A stretch of DNA of 64,000 nucleotides from Bog-473 sp963726005 (GTDB lineage: Bacteria > Actinomycetota > Acidimicrobiia > Acidimicrobiales > RAAP-2). The DNA lies in assembly GCA_963726005.1 (NCBI GenBank), contig CAVSAT010000004.1, positions 806,001-870,000 on the forward strand. The letters are read 5' to 3'. A program made the position numbers and the translations under genes. Each line of letters starts with the position of its first letter. The stretch's first letter is position 1. Under the pieces are notes generated by a model. It was not told where the DNA came from, did no database searches, and saw only the letters and a program-made list of their open reading frames with translations. Shown one piece after another: positions 1 through 8,792 of the stretch.

Positions 1-1092
1 AACGGGCCCCGCACTGGCCTGTCCGCCTGGCCGCTCGACCTGCTCCGCGTCGTCGTGACGCTCGGGCTGGCGACCGCGAGCTTCTATCTGGTCGAGCGGC
101 CCGTCAGGCTGGCCCGGCTGCACGGCTGGGCCCGGGTCTGGGGTGCACCGCTCGCCGGTGTGGCCACCGCCGTCGTCATCGTCGTTGCCACCATCCCGGC
201 CGTCGCCGACCCGTCCCGCGTGGTCGGGACCACGCAGCTGGCCAGCGTGGCCGGCCGCGTCGTGCCCGGCACGGGCGGCTACGAGGGCCAGCTGCCGATC
301 CACCTGACGACGCCGCCCTCGCCGGCTCACCCGCTGCGCGTGCTCGTCCTCGGGGACTCGGTCATGCACGACGCGTCCTTCGGGATCGCGGCGGCCCTGC
401 AGGCGACGGGCGAGGCCGTCGTGGACCCGAGGACCATCGACGGCTTCGGGCTCGTCACCGCCACGAACTGGCCGACGGCCATCCCCGATCTGATCCGCCA
501 GACCGGGGCCCAGCTGATCGTCGCGTCGTGGAGCTGGGACCAGGACGGCCCGACCACCCCCAACGCCCTGCACCAGCCGGCCCGGTACAGCGCGTTGCTG
601 CGTCGCGCCGTCACCACGATGCTGGCGCCGGGGAACGGGGTGGAAGGCGTGATCTTCGCCGAGTTCCCCCAGTCGGGGTTCCTCGAGGGTCCCAACCCGG
701 GCGCCGCGGTGGCGTACAACGAGATGCGCCGGCAGGGCGTGGCGGCCTGGAACGCCATCGCCGCCGCGATGAGCGCGTCCTTCCCGGGCCGGGTCATGTA
801 CTTCCCGGTCGCCGGTTCCCTGCTCCTCGACGGGAAGTACTCGGCCTGGCTCCCGCCCGAGGGCAACCGGCACGCGCCCCCCGGCGAGTGGATCCGGGTG
901 CGCAAGCTCGACAACGTCCACCTCTGTCCCGAGGGGAGCGCGCGCTACGCCGATGCGCTCCTCTCGGACATGACCGCCGTCTTCAAGCTCACCCCCCCGG
1001 CCGGCACTTGGTCCCAGGGATCATGGACGCGAGCCCCCGACTTCAACGACCCGCCCGGCGCCTGCCCCGACGACCACCCTCCGGGGGCCTAG
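1..1092 (+). CDS. Acyltransferase-3 / SGNH hydrolase fusion, 5' end outside window
   Basis: The frame is open from the first base, so the N-terminal part lies upstream. The visible part begins with the last helix of an acyltransferase-3 (OafA/YrhL type) membrane domain, ending in the typical LVERPVR, followed by one more hydrophobic helix (codons 51-68) and then an extracytoplasmic SGNH-hydrolase domain. SGNH block I is GDS at codons 118-120; the block V Asp/His pair is DNVHL at codons 304-308. Proteins of this build acylate cell-surface or secreted glycans, the membrane part supplying the acyl group and the SGNH part acting on the outside. The substrate cannot be told from the sequence. A convergent gene follows after 12 bases. 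Confidence 0.8.
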   Translation, partial: NGPRTGLSAWPLDLLRVVVTLGLATASFYLVERPVRLARLHGWARVWGAPLAGVATAVVIVVATIPAVADPSRVVGTTQLASVAGRVVPGTGGYEGQLPIHLTTPPSPAHPLRVLVLGDSVMHDASFGIAAALQATGEAVVDPRTIDGFGLVTATNWPTAIPDLIRQTGAQLIVASWSWDQDGPTTPNALHQPARYSALLRRAVTTMLAPGNGVEGVIFAEFPQSGFLEGPNPGAAVAYNEMRRQGVAAWNAIAAAMSASFPGRVMYFPVAGSLLLDGKYSAWLPPEGNRHAPPGEWIRVRKLDNVHLCPEGSARYADALLSDMTAVFKLTPPAGTWSQGSWTRAPDFNDPPGACPDDHPPGA

Positions 1093-1104
1093 ACGGCGCG
1101 CCGC

Positions 1105-1563
1105 CTACGGCTGGGTGCAGAACGGGGTCACCGCGTTGATGAGGCTGGACCCGGTCGCCGCCGACTTCACGCTGCTCCAATTGCTCCCGACGTCGGCCAC
1201 CACCTCGAACCAGTAGCGCGTGCCGCTGGTCAGCGTGCCGCTGGTCCACGAGGTGGTGGCCACGCCGCTCGCGACGAGGGTGTAGGTGCCGGTGGCCGAG
1301 GTCGTCGAGTCGTACAGCAAGTAGGTCGTGGCGTGGGTGACGGCGCTCCAGGTGACCTTGATCGTCTTCGAGGTGACCGGAGCGTTGCAGCTGGCGGCGG
1401 GCCCGGCGGGGGCGGCGGGCAGCGCCAGCGCGTGCGCCTCCCCCTTACTGCCGGTGGCCAGGTGGACCACCCAGTTGGTGCCCGCCCACGCCGAGCCCGA
1501 GGCGCAGACCACGCTCAGCGCGGCGCCCACAGAGAGAACGACGAGGAGCTTGCCAAGCCGCAC
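1105..1563 (-). CDS. Secreted fibronectin type III-like protein, 152 aa
   Basis: The GTG start is preceded by GAGGAG at a suitable distance. Residues 1-25 are a Sec signal peptide (MRLGKLLVVLSVGAALSVVC, then ASGSAWA). The mature protein opens with GTNWVVHLATGSKGE, closely matching the start of the mature protein of the upstream gene (ATNWVVGLNAGSSGE), so the two look like diverged relatives. From about residue 50 to the end there is one fibronectin type III-like beta sandwich (WSAVTHATTYLLYDS, then TRYWFEVVADVG). It lies 56 bases after its neighbour on the same strand, probably one transcript. An exposed or adhesive surface role is inference; no catalytic motif is visible. Its ribosome binding site lies inside a strong inverted repeat. 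Confidence 0.7.
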   Translation of the reverse strand: MRLGKLLVVLSVGAALSVVCASGSAWAGTNWVVHLATGSKGEAHALALPAAPAGPAASCNAPVTSKTIKVTWSAVTHATTYLLYDSTTSATGTYTLVASGVATTSWTSGTLTSGTRYWFEVVADVGSNWSSVKSAATGSSLINAVTPFCTQP

Positions 1564-1587
1564 GCTCGGCGCTCCTCGTCGTTCTCT
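1533..1587 (-). promoter_or_regulatory. 17-bp perfect inverted repeat over the ribosome binding site and first codons
   Basis: The arms at 1533-1549 and 1571-1587 are perfect reverse complements and enclose a 21-base loop. In the minus-strand mRNA the 5' arm contains the GAGGAG ribosome binding site, the GTG start lies in the loop, and the 3' arm covers codons 5-10, within the signal peptide. Folded, the RNA would hide the ribosome binding site. An arm of this length is very unlikely by chance. A translational switch is inference; an assembly foldback is the alternative. Confidence 0.6.
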
Positions 1588-1619
1588 GGGGCGTCCTCTC
1601 CGGGGCGGGAGAGGACCGA

Positions 1620-2243
1620 TCAGCTGGTCCAGCTGTCCGTGGCCGGGCTGGTGGTCGAGGTCGCCGCCCCACCGGTGGCGGTGACGCCGGTGAAGGACGG
1701 CAGGGAGAAGTAGGTGGCGGCACAGGCCGCGGGCGTGGTCGCCGCCATGCTGGCGTCGTTCGTGAGCGTCACGGCGAGCGGGTTGTTCGCCTGCCCGCTG
1801 GCCCCCACGGTGACCGCGGTCGTCAACGTATGGGTGGTGCCGCTCGTCGCCGTGGAGAAGTTCCACGTCACGCCGCTCGGGGTCGCGGCGAGGCATCCCG
1901 TCTGGGTGGTGGTGAGCGCACTCGTCGTGTACCCGGTGGCGTAGGTCGCGTTGGTCGGCAGCTGCACCGCCGTGATGGTGACCGGGTACGGGTTGGGGTT
2001 CGAGATCGTGACGACCACGTCGCCGTTGCCTCCGGGGTAGAGGAGGTTCGTTGCGGCGGGCGACGCCACGGCGGTGATGGTCAGGTTGGCGATGGTGGCG
2101 GACTGGCCCTCGCCCGACGAGCCGGCGTTCAGGCCCACCACCCAGTTCGTTGCCGCGTAGGCCCCCGCGCCGGCCAACACGATGCCGCAGACTGCGGACA
2201 CGATCTTCGTCCGCCGGGCCATTCTGCCCGTCTTGATCTTCAT
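1620..2243 (-). CDS. Secreted Ig-like repeat protein, 207 aa
   Basis: The ATG has AGGAAGAG just upstream, which decides this start over an in-frame ATG 54 bases earlier. Residues 1-31 are a signal peptide with a basic start (MKIKTGRMARRTK) and a small-residue core. The mature part is rich in Thr, Ala, Gly and Val with beta-strand spacing and contains LLYPGGNGDVVVTISNPNPY, a pattern common in secreted actinobacterial proteins of unknown function with a camelysin- or Ig-like fold. Two Cys (TGCLAA and AACAAT) may form a disulfide. It precedes the fibronectin III-like protein on the same strand, with which it shares the mature N-terminus. No enzyme motif is visible; a surface or fibre component is inference. 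Confidence 0.7.
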   Translation of the reverse strand: MKIKTGRMARRTKIVSAVCGIVLAGAGAYAATNWVVGLNAGSSGEGQSATIANLTITAVASPAATNLLYPGGNGDVVVTISNPNPYPVTITAVQLPTNATYATGYTTSALTTTQTGCLAATPSGVTWNFSTATSGTTHTLTTAVTVGASGQANNPLAVTLTNDASMAATTPAACAATYFSLPSFTGVTATGGAATSTTSPATDSWTS

Positions 2244-2513
2244 CTCTTCCTGCTTTCCGTTCACGCTGCGCGGGGGTTGGGCGTGCTTCAGCGGCACGAT
2301 CCGGGTAGGGGGTCGACGTCACGGCAACGGGTCTTGAGTGGCGTGGAGGCATTTGGACAGGACGCCGGGCAGGCGACGGGCACCCCTGAGAACGGGCATT
2401 TCGCCCCGACGGCGGGCGAGAGAGGCCCGGGCCGTCCGTCCGCACGCAACAGAAGGACAGAACCCCAGGCCGAAGGCCTCAGGTCCGGGCACGTGGCGGC
2501 CGATATCTCCCCT

Positions 2514-4110
2514 ATGCAGCCGCCCGTCTTGCGTGAGCGCGTCGCGGCCTACGTCCCCTTCGCCGTCGTGGCCGTGGCGGGGCAGCTCAGCGCGGCCTGG
2601 CCCCCCAGGCCGACGGACATCACGGCCTTCTGGCTCAGCACCGCACTGCTGTTCGTCTGCGCCGTCGGGGTGGTGCGCCGCCGGGCCGTGCCGCCGGCGA
2701 CCTTCCTGATCGGTGCCACCGTCTACACCGCGTCGGTGACCCTTCTCATGCAGGCGACCGGCGGCATCGACAGCGGGCTCGGGGTCCTGATGTTCATGCC
2801 GCTCGTCGGCGTCGCCCTCTACGGTCAGCGTTGGGAGTCGGCCCTCACCCTCGTCGTGGTGCTCGCCGCCCTTCTCGCCGTCTCCCTCGCCGGCCCGCAG
2901 ATGGCCGGAGCGACCGCGAGGCGGCTCTTCCTCATGGGCTCGATCGGCGCCATGCTGTCGATCGCCATCCACAGCCTGCGAAGCCGCCTCGTCGAGTCCA
3001 ACGAGCGCACCACGAGTCTCTTGAACCAGGAGGCCGCGACCAACACGGCGGCGCGCCAGCTGACGTTGCTGTCGGAGCCGGCGGCGATCACCGCGCTCGG
3101 CGCCCAGCTCGCCACGCGCATCGCCTCGCCACTGGGCTCGGAGATCCGCCGGGCGTCCTATCTCAGGATCGAAGACGGCATGGTGTCGGTCGAGGCGCAG
3201 TGCGACGAGTTCGGGTTGCAGATCGTCGACAGCTGGCCGCTCGAGGAACATCCGGGGCTGCGCGACGCCGTCGCGAACGCGGCAGCCCGTCACCGCCGCT
3301 CTCCGTCCCGAGGAGCTCGGACCGGCCTTCGGGGCGGTGCTCGCCGAGACCGGCATCACGCACGGTGCCTGGGTCCCGGTCTGTCCCGACGGGGTGCTGC
3401 ACGGGGTGCTCGCGCTGTCGAGCCGGGGCGCCGCGCTCCCGGCCGAGTGCCTCGACCGCTGCATCGCCCTGGGTTACTTCCTGGAGCTCGCGCTGGCCAA
3501 CTGGGCCGCCCATCAGAAGCTCGAGCAGCAGGCGACGGCCGAGGAGCGGCGACGGATCGCGCGCGAACTGCACGACGGCCTCGCGCACGAGCTGGCGTTC
3601 ATCGCCAGCAAGACCCGGGGATTCACCGGGGGCCCTCCGGCCTCGCTCGACGTGCGGGAACTGGCCGGAGCCGCCGACCGTGCGCTGGACGAGGCGCGGC
3701 GGGCCATCACCGTCCTCTCCGTGCCCCACCCGCAGTCACTCCACTGCGCCATCGCGCAGACGGCGGAGGATCTCGGGTCACGCCTCGGGGTCAACGTCGA
3801 TCTCGAGCTCGCCGAGGACGTCGACGTGCCGGGGGAGGTGACGGAGAACCTGCTCCGTATCGTGCGCGAGGCAATGACGAACGCGGCGAACCACGGTGCC
3901 TCCGAGCAGGTGAAGGTCACGCTGGCGCGCGACGATCAGGTCCGGCTCGTGATCGAGGACGACGGATGCGGCTTCGTGCCGGGTGGCGACCGTGTCTGTG
4001 GCGGCTTCGGCCTCTTGAGCATGGAGGAGCGGGCGGCCTCGGTGGGGGCGGAGTTCAGTCTGAGCTCGTGGCCAGAACGGGGCACCCGCGTGGAGGTGGC
4101 GTTCCGATGA
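2514..4110 (+). CDS. Membrane sensor histidine kinase, NarL type, with one apparent frameshift
   Basis: Six hydrophobic helices (residues 10-165) are followed by a linker, a GAF-like region and a HisKA_3/HATPase_c core. The phosphoacceptor box is RRIARELHDGLAHE with His353. The ATP-binding part shows the N box (REAMTNAANHG), G1 (DDGCGF) and G2 (GFGLLSMEERA). The frame breaks near 3279-3282: removing one base from AACGCGGCAG joins both halves into an uninterrupted kinase of about 531 residues. The start is either this ATG or an in-frame GTG at 2493; neither has a clear ribosome binding site. The stop overlaps the start of the response regulator (ATGA), so the two are co-transcribed. The signal sensed is unknown. 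The break may be a sequence error. Confidence 0.8.
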
Positions 4111-4762
4111 GTAGCCCGGTGGGCAGCCCGGTGAGCGTGCTCCTGGCCGACGACCACGCCCGGACCCGCGCCATGGTCCGCCAGGCGCTCGAGCGCGGGG
4201 CGAGTTCCACGTGTGCATCGAGGCCTCCGACGCCACCGCGGCGGTGCAGGGGGCGAAGGAGGCGCACCCCGACGTCTGCCTCCTCGACATCAACATGCCG
4301 GGGAACGGCATCGCGGCCGCCGCCCAGATCACCGGTGCGCTGCCCGACACGGCCGTCGTCATGCTCACGGTGTCGCGACAGGACGAGGACCTCTTCGACG
4401 CGCTCCGGGCGGGGGCCTCGGGCTACCTGCTGAAGGGGATCGACGAGGACTCCATCGGCGACGCGCTCCAGCGCGTGCTGGCCGGGGAGGCCACGCTGCC
4501 CGGCACCCTCGTGGCCCGCCTCGTGGACGAATTCCGCGACAGGGAGCAGCGTCGCGTCGCCGTGCCCGACGCGCAGACGGCGCGCCTCACCGGTCGCGAG
4601 TGGGATGTGCTCGAGCTCATGCGGAAGGGGGCCAGCACGGCCGAGATCTCCGGACGACTCTTCGTGTCGCCGACCACCGTGCGCAGCCACGTGTCGGCCA
4701 TTCTGCGCAAGCTCGGTGTGCCGACGAGGGAGGCCGCCATCAAACTGCTCGACGGCGGCTGA
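4107..4762 (+). CDS. NarL/FixJ-family response regulator, with one apparent frameshift
   Basis: A receiver domain (acidic pair D15-D16 in LLADDHA, phosphoacceptor Asp61 in LLDINMPG, Lys in GYLLKG) is joined to a C-terminal LuxR-type helix-turn-helix (LTGREWDVLELM, then VSPTTVRSHVSAILRKLGV). The frame is broken in a G run at 4197-4200: one added G turns ERGASSTC into ERGGEFHVC and joins the two halves into about 218 residues. The gene overlaps the kinase stop by four bases and is its obvious partner. Regulators of this class bind DNA as dimers after phosphorylation; the targets are unknown. A missed base in a homopolymer is the likeliest reason for the break. Confidence 0.8.
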
Positions 4763-4785
4763 GCGGCGGGCGCCACGGCCGGCCG

Positions 4786-4791
4786 TAAGCT
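4786..4791 (+). promoter_or_regulatory. -10 box TAAGCT, leaderless promoter of the fumarase gene
   Basis: TAAGCT fits TANNNT and ends seven bases before the GTG start, so transcription should begin at or next to the start codon. There is no Shine-Dalgarno sequence. The same layout recurs at eight or more genes here. Confidence 0.5.
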
Positions 4792-4798
4792 GGCGGGC

Positions 4799-6187
4799 GT
4801 GACCAGCACCCGCATGGAGAGCGACAGCATGGGGGAGATCGAGGTCCCCGCCGACCGGTACTGGGGGGCCCAGACGCAGCGTTCGCTGCATCATTTCGCC
4901 ATCGGTACCGAGACGATGCCCAAGCCGCTGATCAGGGCGTTCGGGATCCTCAAAGGGGCCTCCGCCTCGGTGAACCGCGACCTCGGCAAGCTCGACGACG
5001 CATTGGCTGGCCCCATCGAGCAGGCGGCCGAGGAGGTGGCCAAGGGCGCGCTCGACGACCACTTCCCGCTGCGCATCTGGCAGACCGGCAGCGGCACGCA
5101 GACCAACATGAATGCCAACGAGGTCATCTCCAACCGCGCCATCGAGCTCACCGGGGGCGTCATGGGCTCCAAGAAGCCGGTGCACCCCAATGATCACGTC
5201 AACATGTCGCAGTCGTCGAACGACACGTTCCCGACCGCCATGCACATCGCCGCGGTGGAGGAGATCGTGCACCGGCTCCTCCCATCGGTGGCGGCGCTGC
5301 GCGACGCGCTGTTGGACAAGGAGATCGAATACGCCGGCGTGACCAAGATCGGTCGCACGCACCTGATGGATGCGGTGCCGTTGACGCTCGGCCAGGAGTT
5401 CTCCGGGTACGTGGCGCAGCTGACGGCGGACATCGACCGGATCGAGCGCACCCTCCCGGGTCTCTACGAGCTGGCAGCGGGGGGCAGTGCCGTGGGCACC
5501 GGGCTCAACACGCACCCCGAGTTCGGGGCCCGAGTGGCGGCCGCGATCGCCGAAGTCACCGGGCTGCCCTTCGTGACGGCGGCCAACAAGTTCGCCGCGC
5601 TCGCTGCCCACGACGATCTCGTGTTTACGCACGGCGCGCTCAAGACGCTCGCGGTGTCGCTGATGAAGATCGCCGACGACGTGCGCTGGCTGGGCTCGGG
5701 TCCGCGCAGCGGGCTCGGTGAGCTCGTGCTACCCGAGAACGAGCCGGGATCGTCCATCATGCCCGGCAAGGTCAACCCCACCCAGAGCGAGGCGATGATC
5801 ATGGTCGGGATCCAGGTGATCGGGAACGACACGGCGGTGACCACCGCCGGGAGCCGGGGCAACCTCGAGCTCAACGTGGCCAAGCCGGTCATCGCGTACA
5901 ACGTCATGCAGTCGATTGCGCTGATGACCGACGCCTGCCGCAGCTTCCGCGAGTTCTGCGTCGAGGGCCTCGAGCCCGACCTCCAGCAGATTCAGCGGCA
6001 CCTCACCAACTCGCTCATGCTCGTCACCGCCCTGGCACCGAGCATCGGCTACGACAAGGCGGCCGAGGTGGCCAAGAAGGCGCACAAGGAGGGCACGACG
6101 CTCAAGGAGGCGGCGCTGGCCCTGGACTACCTGACCGAGGAGGAATTCGACGCCGCCGTGCGCCCAGAGGAGATGACCCACCCGTGA
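4799..6187 (+). CDS. fumC: Class II fumarate hydratase
   Basis: This cytoplasmic TCA-cycle enzyme interconverts fumarate and malate. At 462 residues it has the usual class II length. It starts with the family-typical MESDSMGEIEVPADRYWGAQ. Substrate-site motifs are GSGTQTNMNANEVISNRA near residue 100, HPNDHVNMSQSSNDTF near 129-144 and GRTHLMDA near 185; the superfamily signature GSSIMPGKVNPTQ is at about 317-329. The GTG start has a TANNNT box seven bases upstream and no ribosome binding site, so translation is probably leaderless. The next gene overlaps by four bases (GTGA). Aspartase is the closest relative family, but the overall match is to fumarase. Confidence 0.95.
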   Translation: MTSTRMESDSMGEIEVPADRYWGAQTQRSLHHFAIGTETMPKPLIRAFGILKGASASVNRDLGKLDDALAGPIEQAAEEVAKGALDDHFPLRIWQTGSGTQTNMNANEVISNRAIELTGGVMGSKKPVHPNDHVNMSQSSNDTFPTAMHIAAVEEIVHRLLPSVAALRDALLDKEIEYAGVTKIGRTHLMDAVPLTLGQEFSGYVAQLTADIDRIERTLPGLYELAAGGSAVGTGLNTHPEFGARVAAAIAEVTGLPFVTAANKFAALAAHDDLVFTHGALKTLAVSLMKIADDVRWLGSGPRSGLGELVLPENEPGSSIMPGKVNPTQSEAMIMVGIQVIGNDTAVTTAGSRGNLELNVAKPVIAYNVMQSIALMTDACRSFREFCVEGLEPDLQQIQRHLTNSLMLVTALAPSIGYDKAAEVAKKAHKEGTTLKEAALALDYLTEEEFDAAVRPEEMTHP

Positions 6188-6516
6188 GCGAGCCCCTGCT
6201 GACACAGGGCGAGGTGGACGCCGCGCTGGACGAGCAGCACCTGTACTGGTCCCGCGAGGGCGATGTCCTGGTGACCACCGTCAAGCTGCACGACTTCGCC
6301 GCCGCCCTCGCCTTCGTCAACGCCGTCGGCGCCGCCGCGGAGGCGGCCAACCACCACCCCGACATCGACATCCGGTGGAACACCGTCCGCTTGGCCCTGA
6401 CCACGCACGATTCGGGCGGCATCACGCTGCTCGACCTGGCGCTCGCCGGGGCCATCGACCGCATGCGACCCGACGTCCGCGACGATGACGGCGGCGGCGC
6501 GGCGACCGGGACCTAG
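6184..6516 (+). CDS. 4a-hydroxytetrahydrobiopterin dehydratase (PCD/DCoH family)
   Basis: A 110-residue protein with the family core ANHHPDIDIRWNTVRLALTT, where the His-His pair and the following Asp are the known catalytic region, and a C-terminal LDLALAGAIDRM helix. The family dehydrates 4a-carbinolamine pterins formed by aromatic amino-acid hydroxylases; many bacteria carry it without such a hydroxylase, and none is visible here, so the true substrate may be another pterin. It is translationally coupled to fumarase by a GTGA overlap. The gene after it points the other way and its stop overlaps by four bases. Confidence 0.85.
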   Translation: MSEPLLTQGEVDAALDEQHLYWSREGDVLVTTVKLHDFAAALAFVNAVGAAAEAANHHPDIDIRWNTVRLALTTHDSGGITLLDLALAGAIDRMRPDVRDDDGGGAATGT

Positions 6517-7259
6517 CCCGCCGGCTCGAGCAGGCCCGCCCGCAGGCCGTCGAGCACCGCGGGCCCGACGCCCAACCCGGCGACGTAGGCGTCGACGGTG
6601 CCGTAGCGCTCCTTCAGATGGTCGAGCAGTTGCTCCATCTGGGCCGGGTCGGCCGAGAACACCTCGTCGAGGTTCTCAATGGAGTCCCGGCCCTCGGGGT
6701 ACCTCACCATGAGCTTGGCCCGCAGGCGCAACATGGCCTCGCCACTGAGCGCGTAGTCGGCCACGACGGTCGGCTCGTCGACGCCGAGCAGCGAGAGCAC
6801 GATGGCCGACAAGACGCCGGTGCGGTCCTTGCCCGCGGTGCAGTGGAACACGGCCGGCAGCGCACCGGGCGCAGCGAGGACCTCGAGGGCCGCCCGGATC
6901 CGGACGCCGGCATCGCTGAGGAACTCGCGGTACTGCGAGCCCAGGAAGCCGGGCCGCCGGTCGAACTCCTCTGCGTCGGGCAACTCGTCCAAGAAGGGGA
7001 AGTGGTGGAAGGCCACCGGATGCGCATCGACGTCGAACCGGCCGCGCTCCAGTTCCTCGCCCGACCGCAGATCGATCACCGTGCGGATGCCGAGGGTCCG
7101 CAGCACCGAGAGGTCGGAGTCGGTCAGCTCGCCCAGGCCGTCGGCGCGGAACAGCGTCCGCCAGCGCGTCCGCATCCCGGTCGCGGTCGCGTACCCGCCG
7201 AGGTCGCGGAAGTTGACCGCGCCCTCCAGGGCGATGAGCCGCTCCGCCGCGCCCGTCAC
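6513..7259 (-). CDS. Tyrosine phosphatase-like protein, last gene of the psp operon
   Basis: The 248-residue protein carries the Cys-X5-Arg phosphatase loop HCTAGKDRTGV (residues 139-149), with NFRDLGGY near the N-terminus and RTVIDLRSGEE before the loop. This is the arrangement of the PTP/DSP family (Y_phosphatase3) that includes bacterial tyrosine phosphatases and phosphoinositide-type lipid phosphatases; the AGKDR form of the loop fits dual protein/lipid activity. The GTG start overlaps the stop of pspAB (GTGA), which fixes the start and makes it part of the pspA operon. A link to membrane-stress signalling or membrane lipid phosphates is inference from that context. Confidence 0.8.
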   Translation of the reverse strand: MTGAAERLIALEGAVNFRDLGGYATATGMRTRWRTLFRADGLGELTDSDLSVLRTLGIRTVIDLRSGEELERGRFDVDAHPVAFHHFPFLDELPDAEEFDRRPGFLGSQYREFLSDAGVRIRAALEVLAAPGALPAVFHCTAGKDRTGVLSAIVLSLLGVDEPTVVADYALSGEAMLRLRAKLMVRYPEGRDSIENLDEVFSADPAQMEQLLDHLKERYGTVDAYVAGLGVGPAVLDGLRAGLLEPAG

Positions 7260-7828
7260 GCGACCGGCATGTCCCACATGGGGAACCAACGCGACAGGTC
7301 GGCTTCCACCGGCAGATCCGCCCCGACCATGGTGCGGATGCGCAGCTCCAGCTCGGTGTCGCGCCGCTCCTTCTGCGGGTCCACGGGGGCGAAGGGGTAG
7401 AACGTGCCGCGCTTGAACAGGTAGACGAGCCGGAACGGCTTGGCGTCGCTCGGCGCGTCGGGGCCGGCGACGAAGCCGAACACCGAGCACAGCAACTGGG
7501 GGCCCCAGCCGTTGTCCTGCAGCGTCGAGTTCGCCATGTGGATCTTGGTGACCAGTTCCTCGATGTCGAGATCGTCGAGGAGCAACCAGCCGTAGTCGAA
7601 GGAGTCCACGGCGTAGCCGAAACCCTCGCCGACCAGTTCGGACACCTCTTTCTGCGCGTCCGCCGTCTTCTGGCCCGGGGCCGGCTTCCAACACACGCCC
7701 GCGTGACCCGAGGACACCAGTCCTCCGGCGCTCTGCAGGGTCAGCGCCGCGGTGGGCAGGGCGAACAGCGCGTCGAGGTTCGCCCGGACGGGCTTGGTGC
7801 GTCCGAGGATCGTGTCGAAGAGCCCCAC
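7256..7828 (-). CDS. pspAB: PspA-associated protein PspAB
   Basis: A 190-residue soluble protein starting MGLFDTILGRTKPVRANLDA. Length, start and position directly after htpX and pspA match the actinobacterial family named PspAB. No catalytic motif is visible. It lies 19 bases after htpX and overlaps the phosphatase gene by four bases, so it is made together with the membrane-stress proteins. Its molecular role is not established; a helper of PspA or HtpX in membrane maintenance is the family-level assumption. Confidence 0.7.
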   Translation of the reverse strand: MGLFDTILGRTKPVRANLDALFALPTAALTLQSAGGLVSSGHAGVCWKPAPGQKTADAQKEVSELVGEGFGYAVDSFDYGWLLLDDLDIEELVTKIHMANSTLQDNGWGPQLLCSVFGFVAGPDAPSDAKPFRLVYLFKRGTFYPFAPVDPQKERRDTELELRIRTMVGADLPVEADLSRWFPMWDMPVA

Positions 7829-7847
7829 CGCCGGCGAGGCTACCGGC

Positions 7848-8792
7848 TCAGCTGGCCTGGCCGAGCTGGTGCTCGAGTGCGTCCAGCTGGGCCAGCCGGC
7901 GCTCGAGCGTCGGGTGCGTCCGGAACAGGTTGCCGAAGCTGAAGCCGCCGCCGGCGCCCTGGGCGTCGCCGCTGGCCACGGCCGGGGTGAAGAAGAAGGC
8001 GTTGAACGGCTCGGCTGAGCGGAGGTCCTTGGTCGGGATGCGCCCCATCTCCCCGGTGATCTTGACCAGCGCGGAGGCGAGCAACGAGGGGCGGCCGATC
8101 AGCAAGGCGCCGGACCGGTCTGCCGCAAGCTCGCGGTAGCGCGACAGCGCCATGGTCAGCAGGAAGCTGATGAAGTACACGACGACCGAGACCAACAAGA
8201 TGACCATCTCGATCAGAGCCGCCTGACCGCCGCTCTGGTCGTTGCCCCGGCCGCCACCGAAGATCTCCGAGTAGAACATCACGCGGGTCAGCAGGCCGGC
8301 CAGCATGCCCAAGCCGCTGGCGATGGTCATGACCGCCACGTCGCGGTGGGCCACGTGGGAGATCTCGTGCGAGAGGACCGCCTCGACCTCGGGCTCGTCC
8401 AGGCGACGCAGCAAGCCCGACGTGACGCAGACGACGGCCTTCTTCGGGCTCCTGCCCGTGGCGAATGCGTTGGGGATGTCCGTCGTCGCGATGGCCACGC
8501 GCGGCTTGGGCATGTCGGCCAGCGCGCAGAGCCGGTCGACCACGCCGTGCAGCTGGGGCGCCTGTTCGGGCGTGACCTCCTTGGCGTGCATGGCGTACAT
8601 GGCGATCTTGTCGCTGAAGAAGTACTGGCAGAACAAGAGCCCGAAGCCGATGACCAGGATCAGCACGAGGCTGTGGAGCAGCGCGAAGAGGACGCCGATG
8701 AACGCCGCGTAGAGCACGACGAGGAAGAACCCGGTCATGAGCATCCGGGTCGTCAGGCCGCGGTCCGGCTTGATATTGCGTGAGATCGCCAT
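7848..8792 (-). CDS. htpX: Membrane zinc metalloprotease HtpX
   Basis: M48-family protease of 314 residues. Two N-terminal transmembrane helices (about residues 17-55) precede the zinc site HEISH (near residue 141), with the third ligand expected in ELAADRSGA after two more hydrophobic segments (VILLVSVVVYFISFLLTMAL). It degrades damaged membrane proteins at the inner membrane. Its ATG overlaps the pspA stop by one base (TGATG), showing translational coupling. The pairing with pspA fits a shared response to membrane damage. Confidence 0.95.
   Translation of the reverse strand: MAISRNIKPDRGLTTRMLMTGFFLVVLYAAFIGVLFALLHSLVLILVIGFGLLFCQYFFSDKIAMYAMHAKEVTPEQAPQLHGVVDRLCALADMPKPRVAIATTDIPNAFATGRSPKKAVVCVTSGLLRRLDEPEVEAVLSHEISHVAHRDVAVMTIASGLGMLAGLLTRVMFYSEIFGGGRGNDQSGGQAALIEMVILLVSVVVYFISFLLTMALSRYRELAADRSGALLIGRPSLLASALVKITGEMGRIPTKDLRSAEPFNAFFFTPAVASGDAQGAGGGFSFGNLFRTHPTLERRLAQLDALEHQLGQAS

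Noticed and set aside
1830..4433. An 867-codon open frame across the secreted-protein and kinase region
   Set aside because: It merges antisense of the secreted protein, the first half of the kinase, an Arg-rich out-of-frame stretch and the start of the regulator. Only the kinase and regulator parts are protein-like.
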